From Vulcanimicrobium sp035943995 (GTDB lineage Bacteria; Vulcanimicrobiota; Vulcanimicrobiia; Vulcanimicrobiales; Vulcanimicrobiaceae), in NCBI GenBank assembly GCA_035943995.1, contig DASZBS010000002.1, positions 1 to 64,000 of the forward strand: a DNA stretch of 64,000 nt, written 5' to 3'. Below, piece after piece: positions 27,014 through 35,175 of this stretch; positions within the stretch are counted from its first letter, which is position 1; each line of letters begins with the position of its first letter. The notes beneath the pieces are model-generated. The model was not told where the DNA came from. It worked only from the letters and a program-made list of their open reading frames with translations, and did no database searches. The position numbers and the translations under genes were made by a program.

Positions 27014-28021
27014 ATGAAGCCGTCGTGCTTCATCGTACCGCCCTCGGTGCTGGAAGCGCTCCGCGTGCACGAAGCCGGCCGCACCCAAGGCCCGGCCGGC
27101 CGCACGCTGGACGAAATGCGCAGACTCGAACATCACCGAGCTCCGCCGCGCGGTACGCCCGTCGCGCACGAGCACCGGCTCGTCTACGACTGCGAGCATC
27201 AGACGCGGCTGCCCGGAACGCTGCGCCGACGCGAAGCGCAGCCGCCGTGCGACGACGCCGACGTCAACCGCGCGTACGACGCAGCCGGAACGACGTACGA
27301 CTTCTACCGAACCGTCTTCGGCCGCGACTCGGTGGACGGTCACGGGAAACACCTGATCTCGTCCGTGCACTACGGCGAGCAGTTCGACAACGCGCGCTGG
27401 GACGGCGCGCAGATGGTGTACGGCGACGGGGACGGCGTCGTGTTCGGATCGTTCACCCGTTTCCTCGACGTCATCGCGCACGAGCTGACCCATGGCGTGA
27501 TCTACAATGCGACGCAGCTCGGCTACGAGGGCGAGGCCGGAGCCCTGAACGAGTCGCTCGCGGACGTATTCGCAAGCCTCGTGAAGCAGTGGGCGCATCG
27601 CGAAACCGCCGCCAAAGCGGATTGGCTCATCGCAAAGGGTCTCTTCCTACCGCCCATCCGCGCTAAAGCACTGAGGTCGCTCGCCGCGCCCGGCTCAGCG
27701 TTCAACGACAAGAAGTTCGGCCTGCACGACACGCAACCGGCGCACATGCGTGACTTCGTCACCGATCCGAGCGCCGATCCGGTGCACGCCAACAGCGGCA
27801 TCCCCAATCACGCGTTCTATCTGTTCGCCAAGGAGCTCGGCGGCCACGCCTGGGAAACGGCAGGCCGCATCTGGTACGACACGATGTGCACTGGCCTTCG
27901 CGAAGATTGCACCTTCTCGATCTTCGCCGCGCAGACGTTGTTTGCTGCAGAGCGCTACGGAGCAACGACGTTAGAAGCGCTCGCGCGCGCGTGGCGCAAA
28001 GTCGGCGTGTTGGAAGACTGA
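27014..28021 (+). CDS. M4-family metalloprotease (protealysin-like)
   Basis: This 335-residue thermolysin-family protease has no signal peptide. A short propeptide carries PPSVLEAL near residue 9, the PPxxL motif of protealysin-like enzymes. The mature domain begins around VYDCEH. The zinc site is HELTH (in VIAHELTHGVIYNATQLGYEGEAGALNESLADVFASL), where the second Glu (NESLADVF) is the third ligand. Catalytic-domain residues AHANSGIPNHAFYLFA-like (VHANSGIPNHAFYLFAKELGG) include the proton-donor His. Protealysin-type proteases are stored as precursors and act inside or outside the cell. Start is ATG at 27014. Confidence 0.92.
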   Translation: MKPSCFIVPPSVLEALRVHEAGRTQGPAGRTLDEMRRLEHHRAPPRGTPVAHEHRLVYDCEHQTRLPGTLRRREAQPPCDDADVNRAYDAAGTTYDFYRTVFGRDSVDGHGKHLISSVHYGEQFDNARWDGAQMVYGDGDGVVFGSFTRFLDVIAHELTHGVIYNATQLGYEGEAGALNESLADVFASLVKQWAHRETAAKADWLIAKGLFLPPIRAKALRSLAAPGSAFNDKKFGLHDTQPAHMRDFVTDPSADPVHANSGIPNHAFYLFAKELGGHAWETAGRIWYDTMCTGLREDCTFSIFAAQTLFAAERYGATTLEALARAWRKVGVLED

Positions 28022-28247
28022 CCCGCACGTCACAGTCTCCGCGACCGTCATTGGATGGCCGGCTCCGAGACGGGACGACGAAATGAGCGACATCGAAATC
28101 GCAACCCTCGATCGCCCGGCGTACGTGCGCCACGAAGATCGTTCCGTAGCCGGCCGGCGGCCGCGCCGCGGGTTGCTTCCACGAAGCCCGGCGCCGCGCG
28201 AACCCGCCGCACCTGCATGATACGTAGTGTGCGCCACGATCGTGGCG
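28022..28247. other. Intergenic region with a copy of the repeat centre
   Basis: No convincing gene is visible between the protease and the lipoprotein. The only structured element is the perfect 16-nt palindrome CGCCACGATCGTGGCG at 28232-28247, the core of the intergenic repeat found at 19734 and 22672. It sits where convergent transcripts would meet. Confidence 0.6.
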
Positions 28248-29183
28248 TTATAGCAGCCCGGCGAGTCGAAGCGACCGCCGGATTTCTGCTTTCCGCCCGG
28301 CGACCGGCCAGCCGATTACTTTACCGACAACGCGGCCCTCCCGGAAAAAATAGAACACGGGCGTCTCCCAACGATCGACCATCGGCCATTCTTCACGCCG
28401 GTAAGCGACCGCCATCGATTCCTGTGGATGGACGCGATTCCACTTGCCTATCGTCTCAAAAGACGTGCTTTGATCCGGGGGGACGACCCAGACCGCATGC
28501 TCGTGAAAGAGCGGCCGAAGGGCGGCATCGCCCTCGATACTGCGAATCGCGCGTTGGGAAAAATGGCAGAGCGGTGACGAGACCACGACGATGCGCCGCC
28601 CGCTTCGGAGATCGACCGATCTTCGTTCGAGCTTCGACCCGCCTGCATGTACCAGCAACGCCGTCGGTCCCCGACGAGTGCTATCGTCAGCGACAACCGG
28701 AACGGCGCCGATCGAAACAGTGCGTGGATGGAGCCTGGCGAACGCTCGCGCCTGGTCGAAATAGCGAATCTGGATTAACGACGCGTAGACGTTCGCGTAA
28801 TCAGCGTCGCGCGCTATCCCGCGTCGGCGCAACTCGGCCAGATCGAGCTGCATATCGCCAAGCGGCCCGGCCGACACGCCGTAGATAAAGGTCATATGGG
28901 CGGCCCGAAAGAGCAGCGCGAGATCGCCATTTCCAAGTTTCGACACTGCGGCGGCCGTCTGATACGGCGAGAACGCTGCCCGATAGCGATCGTTAATTTT
29001 TGACGCAACCGTACGGGTCGGGGGATCGCTCTGTACCACGCTTCGCTGAAAGTGGTCGAAGCCGTTAAAGGCCGACTCGACGGAAGACAGCTGCTTTTCA
29101 GGACTCCCGGTACACGCAACAAAGGCCACTGAGAGGACGAGGAAACAAGCCGTCTCAATGACGCGTCGGGGGAATTCGCTCAT
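28248..29183 (-). CDS. Lipoprotein with a thioredoxin-like C-terminal domain
   Basis: The protein is about 311 residues. The N-terminus has a hydrophobic segment ending FVACTGS, a plausible lipobox with Cys as the lipid anchor. The C-terminal third resembles thioredoxin-fold proteins: RRIVVVSSPLCHFSQRAIRSI holds a CHFS motif in place of CxxC, followed by VVPPDQSTSF and WETPVFYFFREGRVVGKVIGW with the cis-Pro. A single active Cys suggests a monothiol or structural role in the envelope. The ATG at 29183 has GGAG 11 nt upstream; a GTG at 29195 is an alternative. Confidence 0.65.
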   Translation of the reverse strand: MSEFPRRVIETACFLVLSVAFVACTGSPEKQLSSVESAFNGFDHFQRSVVQSDPPTRTVASKINDRYRAAFSPYQTAAAVSKLGNGDLALLFRAAHMTFIYGVSAGPLGDMQLDLAELRRRGIARDADYANVYASLIQIRYFDQARAFARLHPRTVSIGAVPVVADDSTRRGPTALLVHAGGSKLERRSVDLRSGRRIVVVSSPLCHFSQRAIRSIEGDAALRPLFHEHAVWVVPPDQSTSFETIGKWNRVHPQESMAVAYRREEWPMVDRWETPVFYFFREGRVVGKVIGWPVAGRKAEIRRSLRLAGLL

Positions 29184-29207
29184 TTCGCTCGCCACTCCGT
29201 TCTCAGC

Positions 29208-29717
29208 CTAGCAGTTACTCGTGCAGATATCGGTTATTGACAACGAGCAGGTTGCTCGCGAAGCGCATTTATAACCCGAATAGTCTGTATCGGTGCCGCC
29301 GCCTTCTCCCGGCGTGATTTGGAGCGCACTGATCACGCGCTTGTCGGCAGCCGTCTCGACGCGAACGTTCGGAATGATCGCGACGTCTTTCTGAACCCCG
29401 AAAAGGACCAGCACGTCGTAAATTTGACTTACGGTCAATTCACTTTGCAGATCAGCGAAGTTAAATCCGCTGATCCCTTTTGCACCAAAGGTGATGCTCG
29501 ACAAAAATCGTTCGCGAGCACCAGTCGAGAGCGCACTAAGCGGCGAACCAGTTGCTGCTGTCCGCGAAAGGTACTGTTGGAGATCACTTTGCGAACGGAT
29601 TATCCCGGACGGCGACACGACAGCCGGGGCTTTCACGACAGGTCCATTCGATGACGAACAGCCAGAAACAAGAAGGCCGCCAATACCGATCAATGCGGCA
29701 AGGTTCTGTATTCTCAT
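29208..29717 (-). CDS. Small lipoprotein with a cysteine-rich C-terminal tail (copy 1)
   Basis: The protein is 169 residues. The signal region MRIQNLAALIGIGGLLVSGCSSS carries a clean lipobox (VSGC). The body has DLQQYLS, LSALSTGARERFLSSITFGAKGISGFNFADLQSELT, QIYDVLVLFGVQKDVAIIPNVRVET. The tail ends YKCASRATCS and DICTSNC, four cysteines. I recognise no family. A close paralogue lies just upstream on the same strand. The ATG at 29717 has GGGAG 5 nt upstream. A longer frame exists but begins before the signal peptide. Confidence 0.75.
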   Translation of the reverse strand: MRIQNLAALIGIGGLLVSGCSSSNGPVVKAPAVVSPSGIIRSQSDLQQYLSRTAATGSPLSALSTGARERFLSSITFGAKGISGFNFADLQSELTVSQIYDVLVLFGVQKDVAIIPNVRVETAADKRVISALQITPGEGGGTDTDYSGYKCASRATCSLSITDICTSNC

Positions 29718-29924
29718 ATCACTCCCGTGTCCCGAAATCGGAAATCGACTCGGGCTATTGGCTATAAGCACACCCTGTACAGCAGTCAATCAGGGTCACC
29801 GAAACTAGGGCAAAATGAACAACCGCTGCTCGAGCCAACGTCCGGGTTCTACGCTTGCCTCTCAAACCCCTTAGAGACGACTGAGCGAAACCGTTCGTTA
29901 TGCTCGTCGGTCCTGTTCTCAGTG

Positions 29925-30422
29925 CTAGCAGTTACTCGTGCAGATGTCGCCGGGTGATTGCGAGCATGTTGCTCGCGAAGCGCAACGATAATCCCGATAG
30001 TCCCCGCCGTCGATATGTTTCGCGCTGAAGGGGAATGTCCTGACGACGCGCTTGTCGGCCGGCGTATCGACACGAACGTTCGGAATGATTGCGACGTCCT
30101 TCTGCACTCCGAAAAGACGCAGCACGTCGTAAACTTGAGTTGCCGTCAATTCGCCTTGTAGATCGGCATAGCGGAATCCGCTGATTCCCGTCGCACCAAA
30201 CGTGATGCTCGACAAGAATCGTTCGCGAGCACCACTCGAGAGAGCACTAAGCGGAGAAGTCCCCGTCGCCGAAAGGTACCGTTGCAGATCGCGTGCGGAA
30301 CGGATTATCCCGGCGGGCCTCACGACACCGGTGGATCTCACAGCTGTTCCATGTGAAGAAGAACAGCCGGATACAACAAGGCCGCTAATACCGATCGCTA
30401 TGGCAAAGATCCGAATTTTCAA
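29925..30422 (-). CDS. Small lipoprotein with a cysteine-rich C-terminal tail (copy 2)
   Basis: The protein is 165 residues and paralogous to 29208-29717 over its whole length: lipobox VSGCSSS, LSALSSGARERFLSSITFGATGISGF, QVYDVLRLFGVQKDVAIIPNVRVDT, and the tail CASRATCS then DICTSNC. The start is a TTG at 30422 with GGGGAG about 5 nt upstream, aligned exactly with the ATG of copy 1. The open frame continues far upstream through an SDR fragment that is not part of this gene. Function unknown. Confidence 0.75.
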   Translation of the reverse strand: MKIRIFAIAIGISGLVVSGCSSSHGTAVRSTGVVRPAGIIRSARDLQRYLSATGTSPLSALSSGARERFLSSITFGATGISGFRYADLQGELTATQVYDVLRLFGVQKDVAIIPNVRVDTPADKRVVRTFPFSAKHIDGGDYRDYRCASRATCSQSPGDICTSNC

Positions 30423-30449
30423 TCTACTCCCCTGACCACGGGCTGGCTT

Positions 30450-30845
30450 CGGCGTCAGAAAGCTGTTCGCTTTTCGGCCAAAATGATCTTGCCCTCGCCG
30501 CGCCGCTGCATCACGGATAGTTGGCCGGACCGCACGCCAAACCGATCCCAAGTTGCCGTCGACGATGGAGTTCCAGAGTTCCATCATGTATTCTGCGGGA
30601 CGCCGGCGCGTGTTCGTTCCGGGGTTCGCGGCGACCACGTCGACCCCGCCGACCCCGCCGAATCGCTCGGCGACCGACACGATCGCATAGTCGTCCCGCA
30701 GGTCGGCGACGAACGCGTCGGCGTCCGCGCCTGACTCGCGAAGCTCGGCAACCACGGCGGACGATTTGGCGCGGCCGCGCCCGACGATCGCGACGGCGGC
30801 GCCCGCGTTCCCGAGCCCGCGCGCAATCCCTAGCCAGCACGCGAA
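30450..30845 (-). pseudogene. Fragment of a short-chain dehydrogenase/reductase
   Basis: A remnant of an SDR without start or end reads GIARGLGNAGAAVAIVGRG (Rossmann region), ELRESGADADAFVADLRDD, VDVVAANPGTNTRRRPAEYMMELWNSIVDGNLGSVWRAVR. The conserved segments occur in the right order. The first strand (TG.. of TGxxxGIG) and everything from the catalytic Ser onward are missing. It lies between lipoprotein copy 2 and hipB. Confidence 0.65.
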
Positions 30846-30849
30846 TAGC

Positions 30850-30861
30850 ATCAAATATGAT
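30850..30861. promoter_or_regulatory. Operator-like inverted repeat 1 upstream of hipB
   Basis: ATCAAATATGAT has ATCA/TGAT arms around 4 nt. A second copy, ATCAGATATGAT, lies 41 bp downstream, about four helical turns, as expected for cooperative autorepression by a HipB-like protein. Confidence 0.5.
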
Positions 30862-30890
30862 ATGATAAGTACCGTGACAGCTGATAATAC

Positions 30891-30902
30891 ATCAGATATG
30901 AT
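30891..30902. promoter_or_regulatory. Operator-like inverted repeat 2 at the hipB start
   Basis: ATCAGATATGAT differs from the first copy by one base and overlaps the ATGATG start-codon region of hipB. Binding here would block transcription or initiation. Confidence 0.5.
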
Positions 30903-31200
30903 GGCCACAATAGGTGCGTCCCCCCGTACGGTCCGCCGACACGTCGGGCGCCGTGCACGGAGCGCTCGCCTTGCTGCTCGGCGCTCGCAAGCCGACGTCG
31001 CGCGTGCCGCAGGCGTCTCGCTACCTACCCTCCAGCGATTCGAGGCGGGAGCTAATGTCAGCCTCGATGTGCTCGTCCGTACCGCCATCGCACTCGGCGC
31101 CGAACGTGACTTGCGCGACCTGTTCCCGCAGCCCGACGCACGCACCATCGAGCAAGTTCTGGAACGCCGGCGATTGCGACAACGAGGGCGCGGGAAGTGA
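30898..31200 (+). CDS. hipB: HipB-like HTH antitoxin
   Basis: The protein is about 100 residues with a Cro/CI-type HTH (ARSARLAARRSQADVARAAGVSLPTLQRFEAGANVSLDVLVRTAIALG) and a basic C-terminus. It directly precedes a hipA-like gene with a GTGA overlap, the classic hipBA arrangement in which HipB neutralises HipA and represses the operon. ATGs at 30862, 30898 and 30901 and a GTG at 30874 are in frame. 30898 is preferred because the HTH starts soon after, but this is uncertain. Confidence 0.75.
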   Translation: MMATIGASPRTVRRHVGRRARSARLAARRSQADVARAAGVSLPTLQRFEAGANVSLDVLVRTAIALGAERDLRDLFPQPDARTIEQVLERRRLRQRGRGK

Positions 31201-32469
31201 CGACGCCGGTCCTTCGCGTCGCGCTTGCATTTTCACCGGATCATCAGGTCCCGGTCGGCCGCCTCGCGCTCGACGGCAATGTGGTCGTCTTCGAATATGA
31301 CGCCGCGTTTGCAGAGTCCGGGCTTTCGCTCAATCCGGCGTTCGGCACCATCGGGCCCGGGTTGCTCCACCCGCGCGATCCGCGAGCGTTTCGTGGATTG
31401 CACGGCGTCTTCGCAGACAGTCTCCCGGATGCATGGGGCGATTTGCTCGTGGAGCGACGGCTTCGTCGGGCGGGTGTCGCGACCTCATCGCTAACGGTGT
31501 TGGATCGTCTTGCGCTCGTCGGCCGGCGCGGTCGCGGCGCACTCGTGTACGAGCCCGCTGACGACGGCGCTGCTGCTGCAATCGCGGGCGAGATCGATCT
31601 GAATCGACTCGCACACGAAGCCGGCGAGGTGCTCGAGGGTCACGAGAGTGCCGTTCTTCACGAGCTCGAGCGTCTGGGCGGATCGTCCGGTGGTGCGCGC
31701 CCGAAAGTCCAGGTCGCGCTCGACGATGCGGGACGCGCGCGGGAAGACGGCGGCGAGCCCCTACCGCCCGGCTTTACGAGTTGGATCGTCAAGTTCCGCG
31801 GCAACCTCGATCGGGTAGACATCGGTTCGCTTGAAGCCGCGTACGCCGAAGCGGCGCGGCGTGCCGGAATCGATATGCCGCGCACGCGCTTGATCTCCGC
31901 GCAGACCGGTCCCGGGTACTTCGCGACGGAACGGTTCGATCGGAAGCCGGACAACGGGCGCATCCACATGCTTTCGATCGCCGGTATGCTCGACGCGGAT
32001 TGGACGCTGCCGTCAATCGACTACGAAGCGGTCCTGGACGCAGTTCGCGGCGCAACTCGCGACGATCGAGCGGTCGTGCAAATGTATCGACGCATGGTAT
32101 TCAACGTTTTGGCGCAACCGCGACGATCACACCAAGCAGCACGCCCTTCTTCTCGACGGCGATGGTGCGTGGCGGCTCTCGCCCGCATACGACCTCACGT
32201 TTGCCTCAGGGCCTGGAAACGAACACTACTTGGCGGTCAACGGGCGTGGTCGCGACGTGGCGCGGCGCGATCTTCTTGCGGTTGGCGAGGCACAGTCCAT
32301 CAGTCCGCGGCGGGCCGGCGCCATCATCGACGACGTAGCCGGCATCGTCGAGAATCTGCCCTCGATCTCAAGCGATTTCGGCGTGACGCGCACGACGCTA
32401 ACCGAGCTGAAAAAAGCGCTAGCGCGACAGCTTTCGCTCACTGTGGTTTCGGCACGTTCAAGCAACTGA
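31197..32469 (+). pseudogene. hipA: hipA-like kinase toxin gene with a frameshift
   Basis: The first frame (GTG 31197 to about 32115) gives the N-terminal HipA part: VGRLALDGNVVVFEYD, LSLNPAFGTIGPGLLHPRDPRAFRGLHGVFADSLPDAWGDLLV, WIVKFRG and MVFNVLA. The catalytic part continues in another frame: NRDDHTKQHALLLDGDGAWRLSPAYDLTF with the catalytic Asp (NRDDH) and the metal-binding Asp (SPAYDLTF), then YLAVNGRG to a stop at 32469. Joining requires two bases (or loss of one) between GCGC and AACCGC near 32117. As read, the kinase would be truncated before its active site. Confidence 0.78.
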
Positions 32470-32566
32470 TCCCGCCGCATTAGCCGAACGTCCAGATGGA
32501 AGAGGGCCCCATCGAGCGGCCAAGCTCGATGGAGATCCCTCGTCCACGTGTTTGCCGGCTATCGTT

Positions 32567-33517
32567 CTAGACGGATAGCTGACAGTTCGAGCACACGAGC
32601 AAGAACTGACTTCGGGTCGAGAACACCATCGCCGTGAACGCGGCCAACGCGATCGCGAGAAGTCCCGCACAGATGGCTGCGCCGGCACCGATCGTCCACC
32701 ACGCCAGAAGGCCGAGGCATCCGATGAACGCCAGACCGATCGCGACGAGCGCGAGTGCCCACGTCGCCCAGATGAGCGTGCGCCATTGATCGCACTCCGC
32801 TAATTTTGCTGCAGTGCACGGACTTTGCGTGCCGACCACGACGGGAGCGGCGGTCGCGTTCGGGCCGTTGACGGGGACGGCTTGACGAGGAGCTCGCCCT
32901 TCCGTCATCGCCGCCAACGCGGCCGTGGGGATTTGATATGTCGCTCCCGATGAATCGGTATAGGTGTACTGCTCCGACCCGTTTTCCCCGGTTGCGGCGA
33001 CTTTCCACCACGCATTGCTGGCAAGCGTCACCGTCGACGTTCGCGTCCCGGAATCATATCGCAATTGATACGGCACGGTTGCGTCCGGCCCGTTGATGGA
33101 CCCGTTGTACGTCGTGTCGGCTGCGAGGGTCCACGGCGTGGGCACCGACGCCGTCGACTGGCTCCCGTCCACGCCGGTAAGCATGAAATTGAAAGCGTCA
33201 TCGGTGCAACCCGACGTATCGGTTTGGGCGGCCCAGCTTCCGTCCGGCTTGTACATGTTGACGTAACCGTCCGTATGGGTCTGAAACGCGTACCCGCCCG
33301 GACCAGACTGCACGGTGCCGGTCGCGACGTCCCTGATCGATCGGCTGGCCGTGAACCGCGGAGAGCCTCTGGCTCGCCTGATACTGATCGGCTTGAGCGT
33401 CGTGGAACTGGTTTTTATCGGGATACTCGTTTTGGAAGTGTTGCCTCCGGAACACGCCGTCAGAGCCACGGCAGCCGAGCCGAAAAGCATCTTCGATCGA
33501 TTGAGGATCACCTTCAT
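32567..33517 (-). CDS. Lipoprotein with C-terminal membrane segments, unknown function
   Basis: The protein is 316 residues. It begins MKVILNRSKMLFGSAAVALTACSGG with a lipobox (LTAC). The middle is Ser/Thr/Gly-rich with YAFQTHTDGYVNMYKPDGSW and TYNGSINGPDATVPYQLRYD. Near the C-terminus are two strongly hydrophobic stretches (WATWALALVAIGLAFIGCLGLLAWW and GAAICAGLLAIALAAFTAMVF). No family is recognised. AGGAG abuts the ATG at 33517, so the GTG at 33511 may be the true start. Confidence 0.6.
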   Translation of the reverse strand: MKVILNRSKMLFGSAAVALTACSGGNTSKTSIPIKTSSTTLKPISIRRARGSPRFTASRSIRDVATGTVQSGPGGYAFQTHTDGYVNMYKPDGSWAAQTDTSGCTDDAFNFMLTGVDGSQSTASVPTPWTLAADTTYNGSINGPDATVPYQLRYDSGTRTSTVTLASNAWWKVAATGENGSEQYTYTDSSGATYQIPTAALAAMTEGRAPRQAVPVNGPNATAAPVVVGTQSPCTAAKLAECDQWRTLIWATWALALVAIGLAFIGCLGLLAWWTIGAGAAICAGLLAIALAAFTAMVFSTRSQFLLVCSNCQLSV

Positions 33518-33814
33518 CTCCTAATCAAAAGCATCGCGCATGTTGATAAAATGCGCTGAATCGCTCGGTGATCACATGCCGCGACAAATCAACGGCTTTC
33601 CGCGGAGCGCCGGGGCAGCACAGACGCCGCATCGCACGGCGGTTCCAACCTTCGGCACCAAAACGACAAGACACCCTTCAGCCGAATCTGGAACGTGAGT
33701 ATAGCACATTCGGGGCGCGTCCGTACGGAACCGCACAGATATTTTCGCACCGCAAAACGCCGGCCAAACGATTGCCAGGTCGCTGCCCGCGATAACGAAA
33801 ATGGACCGCTTGCC

Positions 33815-34396
33815 GTGCCTCAAATTTCTCCGGCGGAATTTTACGTGCTGCCGCTGCGGGCCCATACCTTTCTCACGGGCGTTCCGCTCCACGACGTCTG
33901 GGCGGTGGATCTCCCGCGCCTTCGCGAGCACATGACGCTCACAGAGTTTCGTCGCCGCGCGAATCAGGACCGATCGACCGGACGCTTCCCGGCTCCGGTG
34001 CGCGCGCTCTTTCGACTGCGGTTTTTTCTCGGTCGCATCTTTCGCTTAGAAGCCGCCCCGAGAGACGCCGGCGTGACATCGTTCGCGTCGCGGCTGACCG
34101 AAGACGATCGTGCTCGGTCGTCGGCCGAAGCCGGGACGCCCGACGGTCCTTTCCGCGTCGTCTACCGTTTCGAGAACGAGCAGCTTCTCGAAGTGCATAA
34201 TCGAACGGCGCACGCCGCAGCCCTCAGCGCGCTCGCGGAAACGGCGACCGGCTATCGTTTCTACTTCGCGGTCTACGTCGTGAAGACAGGTTGGGTCACA
34301 CCCATCTACATGGCCCTGATCGACCCGTTTCGAAAGTGGATCGTCTACCCGGCGATCTTGAAGAACGTCCGCGCGAGCTGGCAGGCCCTCGAATGA
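33815..34396 (+). CDS. DUF2867-domain protein
   Basis: The protein is about 193 residues. The pattern LHDVWAVDLPRLREHMTLTEFRRRANQD, VRALFRLRFFLGRIF, FRVVYRFENEQLLEVHNRTAHAAAL and the end YMALIDPFRKWIVYPAILKNVRASW matches DUF2867 proteins, sometimes fused to NAD-binding domains elsewhere. The role is unknown. The GTG at 33815 is chosen by the usual family length. The frame is open upstream to 33695, but that part has no family features. The 33518-33814 stretch holds no other gene that I can support. Confidence 0.7.
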   Translation: MPQISPAEFYVLPLRAHTFLTGVPLHDVWAVDLPRLREHMTLTEFRRRANQDRSTGRFPAPVRALFRLRFFLGRIFRLEAAPRDAGVTSFASRLTEDDRARSSAEAGTPDGPFRVVYRFENEQLLEVHNRTAHAAALSALAETATGYRFYFAVYVVKTGWVTPIYMALIDPFRKWIVYPAILKNVRASWQALE

Positions 34397-34413
34397 GACT
34401 TTGTATCAGGCGG

Positions 34414-34442
34414 TTGACACGAACTTCTCGTTCGTGTTAGGT
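34414..34442 (+). promoter_or_regulatory. Promoter of the membrane protein-GntR operon
   Basis: A consensus -35 TTGACA (34414-34419), a 17-bp spacer and a -10 TTAGGT (34437-34442) place the transcription start only a few bases before the ATG at 34453, so the transcript is nearly leaderless. Confidence 0.65.
34417..34437. promoter_or_regulatory. Perfect palindromic operator filling the promoter spacer
   Basis: Arms ACACGAAC (34417-34424) and GTTCGTGT (34430-34437) are separated by TTCTC. The palindrome overlaps the end of the -35 and the whole spacer, so a bound protein would exclude RNA polymerase. The second gene of the operon encodes a GntR/YtrA-type regulator, the likely binder. Confidence 0.7.
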
Positions 34443-34452
34443 TGCTAATACA

Positions 34453-35175
34453 ATGATCTTCATAGAGCGAATCGAGATCGCAGCCATAGCGGCGCTCGTA
34501 GGCGTCGTCTATTTCGTGCTGGCACGGCGCGTGGGCCGTCACGGCGAAGCCTCGGCGCCGGCGCGGTACGCTATCGCTGCGGCTTCATTCGTGTTGGCAG
34601 CGCTCGTAGCGCTGGGCGCCCTCGCGCCGGTCGTCGGATACAGCGTCCTCTGTTTGTCGCTGGCCACGGTCTTTCTCGCGGACCTGGTTCAGGAAGAGCG
34701 CGCGCACCGGCGGCGAGTCGCTTCGCTTTCTCCTCGGCCCGCGGCGGACCGCGTGCCGACGGTATGGATCGTCATCACCCTGCTTTCCACGCTGACGCTC
34801 CTTCCGTACGTGCTCGGAGGCGTCGATGTCGTTCCGGCGCTGATCGCCGTTGCTTGTGCCCTCGCGATGGCTGCCATCGCGTGGCGTGTCGCAAGCGCTC
34901 CCACGCAACTCACCGGCGAGGATTGTCAGGGGGATCCCCAGACCGAGCACCTTCGCGACCGCGCAAGCCGTGCGCGCCGAACCGGCTTGACCTGCGTGGT
35001 TGCGATTGGAAGCATCGCCCTTTTCATGGGCTTCGACAACGCGACGCCGCCGGCAGTCGGCGGGCTCGGACGCATCACGGTCATCGAGATGCTCCTGGTT
35101 TGGGCCGGCCTCTGGGCGTGGCAAGCCTGGTACGTGCGCCGAGTTTCCCATTCGGTGCGCACGATCGCACCGTGA
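34453..35175 (+). CDS. Membrane protein in a GntR-regulated operon
   Basis: This 240-residue integral membrane protein has about six hydrophobic segments (for example IAAIAALVGVVYFVLA, YAIAAASFVLAALVALGALAPVVGYSVLCLSLATVFLADLV, VWIVITLLSTLTLLPYVL). This arrangement (small membrane protein followed by a YtrA-type GntR) resembles DUF1648/SdpI- or ABC-type envelope-stress operons, but the protein itself is not recognised. Its stop overlaps the GTG of the regulator. Confidence 0.7.
   Translation: MIFIERIEIAAIAALVGVVYFVLARRVGRHGEASAPARYAIAAASFVLAALVALGALAPVVGYSVLCLSLATVFLADLVQEERAHRRRVASLSPRPAADRVPTVWIVITLLSTLTLLPYVLGGVDVVPALIAVACALAMAAIAWRVASAPTQLTGEDCQGDPQTEHLRDRASRARRTGLTCVVAIGSIALFMGFDNATPPAVGGLGRITVIEMLLVWAGLWAWQAWYVRRVSHSVRTIAP

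Noticed and set aside
28055..28888. Plus-strand open frame of 277 codons between the protease and lipoproteins
   Set aside because: It lies opposite the thioredoxin-like lipoprotein, has no domain, and its composition is that of a shadow.
29925..31148. Single long protein joining SDR fragment and lipoprotein copy 2
   Set aside because: The lipoprotein has its own start with a good ribosome-binding site aligned to copy 1. The SDR part lacks both ends, and the first third is antisense of hipB.
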